Positions 6,724 through 9,633 of a DNA stretch of 9,633 nt are shown here, piece by piece (the stretch's first letter is position 1; every line of letters begins with the position of its first letter). The position numbers were made by a program, and so were the translations under genes. Below the pieces are notes generated by a model that worked only from the letters and a program-made list of their open reading frames with translations, was not told where the DNA came from and ran no database searches. The DNA is from Alphaproteobacteria bacterium. Lineage in GTDB: Bacteria > Pseudomonadota > Alphaproteobacteria > Rhodobacterales > Rhodobacteraceae. The DNA is taken from NCBI GenBank assembly GCA_003696705.1, contig RFGD01000205.1, positions 1 to 9,633 of the forward strand, given 5' to 3'.

Positions 6724-6762
6724 GCCCGGCGTGACCCGCACGACCGCCCGGACCGGCAGCTC

Positions 6763-7965
6763 ATGACCCTTCCCGTGAACCCGAACATCGCGGCGACCGA
6801 AGCGCCCCCTGTCATGGAGGCGCGCCGCTGGCTGGCCGAGACGCGCCTGCCCGAGGGGCTGCCGCTTCTGAACCTCAGCCAGGCGGCGCCCGTCGCCCCG
6901 CCGCCCCTGCCCCTGCGCGAGGCCATCGCCGACATCGCGCTGCACGATCCGTCGGCGCATCTCTACGGGCCCGTCCTGGGCCTTCCGGCGCTTCGCGAAC
7001 AGCTGGCCGCCGACTGGTCGGCCGCCTATGGCGGCACGATCGCCGGGGATGACGTCGCCATCACCTCCGGCTGCAACCAGGCGTTCGCCGCGGCCATCGC
7101 GGCGCTCGCCGGGCCGGGCGATGCGGTGATGCTGGTGGCGCCGTGGTATTTCAACCATCACATGTGGCTGACGATGCAGGGGATCGAGGCACGCGTCCTG
7201 CCCGCCCAGCCGGATCTGTTGCCGGACCCCGACCGTGCCCGGGCACTCGTGACCCCCAACCTGCGGGCCATCGTTCTGGTGACGCCGAACAATCCGGGCG
7301 GGGTCGAGTATCCACCGTCGCTTGTCGCCGCCTTTGCCGCGCTTGCGCGGGAAAAGGGGCTGGCCCTGGTCGTGGACGAAACCTATCGCGACTTCGACTC
7401 GCGCCCCGGTCCGCCGCACGATCTTTTCGCCGACCCGGACTGGCGCGAGGTTCTTGTCCACCTCTACTCGTTTTCCAAGGCCTACCGGCTTACCGGCCAC
7501 CGCGTCGGGGCCATGGTCGCCGGCCCGCGCCTTCTGGCCGAGGCCGAGAAGTTTCTCGATACGGTCACCATCTGTCCGAACCAGATCGGCCAGCGCGCCG
7601 CGCTTTGGGGCATGCGCAACCTCGCCAGCTGGCTCGCCGGCGAACGGGCCGAGATCCTGCGCCGCCGCCGCGCGGTCGAGGAAGAGCTCGGCAACCTTCC
7701 CGGCTGGCGACTTGTCGGTGCCGGCGCCTATTTCGCCTGGGTCGAGCACCCCTTCGACGCCCCGTCCGACCGCGTCGCCCGCGCATTGCTTCAGGAAGCC
7801 GGCCTTCTTGTCCTTTCCGGCACGATGTTCGCGCCGCGCCGCGAAGACGGCGGCGACGGCACCGCTGAGCGGGGGCTGCGCATCGCGTTCGCGAATGCCG
7901 ACGCCGAAGGTATCGCCGAACTCGGCCGCCGTCTGAGGGGTTTTTCCGCCCTCCCGCGCCGCTGA
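6763..7965 (+). CDS. PLP-dependent aminotransferase, class I/II (fold type I)
   Basis: A 400-residue cytoplasmic aminotransferase related to aspartate aminotransferases; the amino-acid substrate cannot be read from the sequence. Seen in order: YGPVLGLPALRE (68-79), the phosphate-binding region TSGCNQA (101-107), and the stacking aromatics in APWYFNH (126-132). TPNNPGG (174-180), VVDETYRDF (203-211) with D205 and Y208, and SFSKAYRLTGHRVG (236-249) with the Schiff-base K239 and R247 follow. The carboxylate-binding arginine is R373 in GLRIAFAN. All expected catalytic residues are present. The start is supported by the family-like opening (NP.IAATEAPP) but has no good ribosome-binding site, so translation may depend on coupling to gpt, 39 bp upstream. 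It depends on PLP, which pdxH supplies, but this link is general. The family is sure; the specificity is unknown. Confidence 0.92.
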   Translation: MTLPVNPNIAATEAPPVMEARRWLAETRLPEGLPLLNLSQAAPVAPPPLPLREAIADIALHDPSAHLYGPVLGLPALREQLAADWSAAYGGTIAGDDVAITSGCNQAFAAAIAALAGPGDAVMLVAPWYFNHHMWLTMQGIEARVLPAQPDLLPDPDRARALVTPNLRAIVLVTPNNPGGVEYPPSLVAAFAALAREKGLALVVDETYRDFDSRPGPPHDLFADPDWREVLVHLYSFSKAYRLTGHRVGAMVAGPRLLAEAEKFLDTVTICPNQIGQRAALWGMRNLASWLAGERAEILRRRRAVEEELGNLPGWRLVGAGAYFAWVEHPFDAPSDRVARALLQEAGLLVLSGTMFAPRREDGGDGTAERGLRIAFANADAEGIAELGRRLRGFSALPRR

Positions 7966-7970
7966 TGGGG

Positions 7971-8013
7971 GCCGCCCGCGGCGCCTGCCGCTTGCGACGG
8001 CAGCCGGGGCGGC
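7971..8013 (+). repeat. GC-rich compound stem-loop after the aminotransferase gene
   Basis: GCCGCCC (7971-7977) pairs with GGGCGGC (8007-8013). After one bulged base CGG (7979-7981) pairs with CCG (8004-8006), and an inner CTGCCG/CGGCAG hairpin (7985-7990 with 7998-8003) closes over a 7-base loop. That makes 16 pairs in all. It begins five bases after the aminotransferase stop and has no T-run. The -35 of the next promoter falls in the loop of the inner hairpin. A role in ending the upstream transcript is possible but unproven. Confidence 0.5.
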
Positions 8014-8019
8014 TATAAG
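7992..8019 (+). promoter_or_regulatory. Promoter of the PpiD-like gene
   Basis: TTGCGA (7992-7997) and TATAAG (8014-8019) are separated by 16 bp. The -10 matches the sigma-70-type consensus at five of six positions and the -35 at four. Transcription would start near 8026, giving a leader of about 27 nt with AGGAAAGG (8035-8042) ten bases before the start codon. This is the best promoter-like sequence in the window and suggests that the folding-factor gene is expressed independently of fabI-gpt-aminotransferase. Confidence 0.5.
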
Positions 8020-8052
8020 GGCTGACGGATCAACAGGAAAGGCGGACGACAC

Positions 8053-9633
8053 ATGGCCGGCTCTATGCGCTCGAAGGGAACCAACGTCATCGTCTGGGTC
8101 CTTCTTGCCCTTCTCATTCTGGGCCTTGGTGGTTTCGGGGTGCGCAATTTCGGCGGATCGGTCGATCGCATCGGCAAGGTCGGCGAGGTCGACATCACCG
8201 TCGACGACTATGCCCGCGCCCTGCAACAAGAGCTTCGGACCATCGAACAGCGCACCGGCCAGAAGCTGACCGTCGCCCAGGCCAAGCTCTTCGGCATCGA
8301 CCAGGCGGTGCTGCGGCGCGTCACGGCGACCGCCGCGCTCGACAACGAGGCCCGGCGCATCGGCCTTTCGGTCGGGGACGCGACCGTTTTCCAGCGGCTT
8401 TCCGAGATCGGCTCGTTCCAGGGCCCGGACGGCAAGTTCGATCCCGAAGCCTACCGCTTCACGCTTCAGAGCAACGGCCTCAAGCCGGCCGAGTTCGAGG
8501 ACAGCCTGCGGCGCGAGACGGCCCGGACGATCCTGCGCCTTGCCGTCGCCGGCGAGGTCGAGCCGTCGCCGGCCTATGCGGATACGCTGATCGCCTATAT
8601 CGCCGAGCGCCGCGACATCACCTGGGCGCCCGTCACGGCCGACATCCTGGTGACCGGCATCCCCGTCCCCACCGAAGCCGAGCTTCAGGCCTTTCACGAC
8701 GAGAATGCCGAACGGTTCCGCCGGCCCGAGACCCGAGAGATCACCTATGCCTGGCTGACGCCCGAGATGCTGGCCCGGACCATCGAAATTCCCGAATCGC
8801 GCCTGCGCGAGGTCTACGAACAGCGCATCGACCAGTATCGCCAGCCCGAGCGCCGCGCCGTCGAGCGGCTTGCGTTTGCCACCATGGAAGAGGCCGAGGC
8901 CGCCCGCCAGCGTATCGAAAACGGCGAGATCGACTTCGACGACATCGTTGCCGAGCGCGGCCTGACGCTCGAGGACGTGAACATGGGCGAGGTCTCTCGC
9001 GACGACCTCGGCAAGGCGGCGGATGCCGTCTTCGCGCTGGACGAGCCCGGGATCGCAGGCCCCGTCGAGACGGCGCTGGGCCCGGCCCTGTTTCGGGTGA
9101 ACGCCATCCTCGACGCCCAGGAACGCAGCTTCGAGGAGGTGCGGGAAGAGCTTCGCCTCGAGCTCGCCATCGACGAGGCGCGCCGCCGCATCGCCGACAT
9201 GGCCACGCGCATCGACGAGATCCTTGCCGGCGGCGCGACGCTCGAGGAGGTCGCGAAGGAAACGGGGCTCGAGGTCGGGACCATCTCGATGACGCCGGAA
9301 ACCGAGGATGGCCCGGCCGCCTACGAGGCGTTCCGCAAGGCGGCCCTTGCCGCCACGCCCGAAGATTTCCCGAAGGTCGAACAGCTCGAGGACGGCGGCA
9401 TCTTCGCGCTTCGGGTCGACCGGATCGTGCCGTCGACCGTGCCGCCCCTCGAAGAGATCCGCGACGAGGTTCAGCGCGCATGGACGGAAGAAGCCATCCG
9501 CAAGCGCCTGCACAAGGTCGCCGAGGGGATCCGGGACGAACTTGCCGCCGGCGCGAGCTTCGAGGCGGCGGGGCTTCAGCCCGACGCCGCCACCGAGGTG
9601 CGCCGCGGCGACTTCCTCGAAGGCGCGCCCCCC
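8053..9633 (+). CDS. Membrane-anchored PpiD/SurA-type peptidyl-prolyl isomerase family protein, C-terminus cut off by window edge
   Basis: A periplasmic folding factor, 527 codons within the window with no stop. The N-terminus has a short charged segment, then one membrane helix (about residues 12-30, IVWVLLALLILGLGGFG), so the remainder should face the periplasm. A SurA_N-like chaperone region follows (about 35-165, with IGKVGEVDITVDDYARAL), as in PpiD. A parvulin-like domain spans about 268-352 (RAVERLAF to ALFRVNAI). Its first strand lacks the His of the parvulin 'HILV' motif, so isomerase activity is doubtful and a chaperone role more likely. Long charged helices follow, and a second, partly similar segment about 420-475 ends in GGIFALRVDRI. 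AGGAAAGG precedes the start by ten bases. The closest E. coli counterpart is PpiD (623 residues); orthology is probable but not certain. Confidence 0.88.
   Translation, partial: MAGSMRSKGTNVIVWVLLALLILGLGGFGVRNFGGSVDRIGKVGEVDITVDDYARALQQELRTIEQRTGQKLTVAQAKLFGIDQAVLRRVTATAALDNEARRIGLSVGDATVFQRLSEIGSFQGPDGKFDPEAYRFTLQSNGLKPAEFEDSLRRETARTILRLAVAGEVEPSPAYADTLIAYIAERRDITWAPVTADILVTGIPVPTEAELQAFHDENAERFRRPETREITYAWLTPEMLARTIEIPESRLREVYEQRIDQYRQPERRAVERLAFATMEEAEAARQRIENGEIDFDDIVAERGLTLEDVNMGEVSRDDLGKAADAVFALDEPGIAGPVETALGPALFRVNAILDAQERSFEEVREELRLELAIDEARRRIADMATRIDEILAGGATLEEVAKETGLEVGTISMTPETEDGPAAYEAFRKAALAATPEDFPKVEQLEDGGIFALRVDRIVPSTVPPLEEIRDEVQRAWTEEAIRKRLHKVAEGIRDELAAGASFEAAGLQPDAATEVRRGDFLEGAPP

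Noticed and set aside
7937..7945. GGGGTTTTT as a terminator T-run
   Set aside because: It lies inside the coding sequence of the aminotransferase, and no stem precedes it.
5317..9513. 1398-codon open frame on the minus strand across fabI, gpt, the aminotransferase and the PpiD-like gene
   Set aside because: All four sense genes happen to be in the same reading frame (gaps of 75, 39 and 87 bp, all multiples of three), and the antisense codons align with theirs. Avoidance of TTA, CTA and TCA keeps the frame open; it ends exactly at the TCA serine codon 2 of fabI. No domain is recognised in it.
1..9633. A novel defence, mobile or biosynthetic system
   Set aside because: Every gene of size belongs to a known housekeeping family, spacing and codon use are uniform, and no repeats arrays, nucleases, recombinases or biosynthetic enzymes of unknown type were seen.

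Overview
The window reads as an ordinary chromosomal housekeeping segment of a high-GC alphaproteobacterium, most likely a member of the Rhodobacterales (Rhodobacter/Roseobacter group). This placement rests on strong G/C bias at third codon positions, near absence of TTA, CTA and TCA codons, a cobalamin-dependent ribonucleotide reductase, and the gene families present. It is an inference from sequence character, not from a database match. No phage, insertion sequence, integrase, CRISPR or toxin gene was seen.

Left half, all on the minus strand. Reading in the direction of transcription: pdxH (pyridoxamine 5'-phosphate oxidase); a probable terminator; a gene for a double cold-shock-domain protein; a secreted DUF192 protein whose start codon overlaps the cold-shock gene's stop (ATGA); a tRNA-Pro(TGG) with encoded CCA; about 420 bp without a convincing gene; and nrdJ, the vitamin B12-dependent ribonucleotide reductase, whose C-terminus runs off the left edge. 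The gene-free stretch carries a candidate promoter with one good and one partial NrdR-type box, about three helical turns apart. This suggests that NrdR represses nrdJ.

Right half, all on the plus strand. pdxH and fabI (enoyl-ACP reductase) are transcribed divergently from a 111 bp gap. fabI is followed by gpt (xanthine/guanine phosphoribosyltransferase) and a fold-type I PLP aminotransferase, plausibly as one transcription unit, with a large GC-rich stem-loop between fabI and gpt. A fresh promoter then leads into a membrane-anchored PpiD/SurA-type periplasmic folding factor that runs off the right edge.

The genes serve DNA precursor supply (nrdJ), purine salvage (gpt), PLP cofactor supply and use (pdxH, aminotransferase), fatty acid synthesis (fabI), RNA binding or stress (cold-shock protein) and envelope protein folding (PpiD). 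No previously undescribed system was found. The points worth a second look are regulatory: the nrdJ upstream region, the intergenic stem-loops and the cold-shock/DUF192 overlap. Two very long antisense ORFs are codon-phase artefacts and are explained under rejected items.
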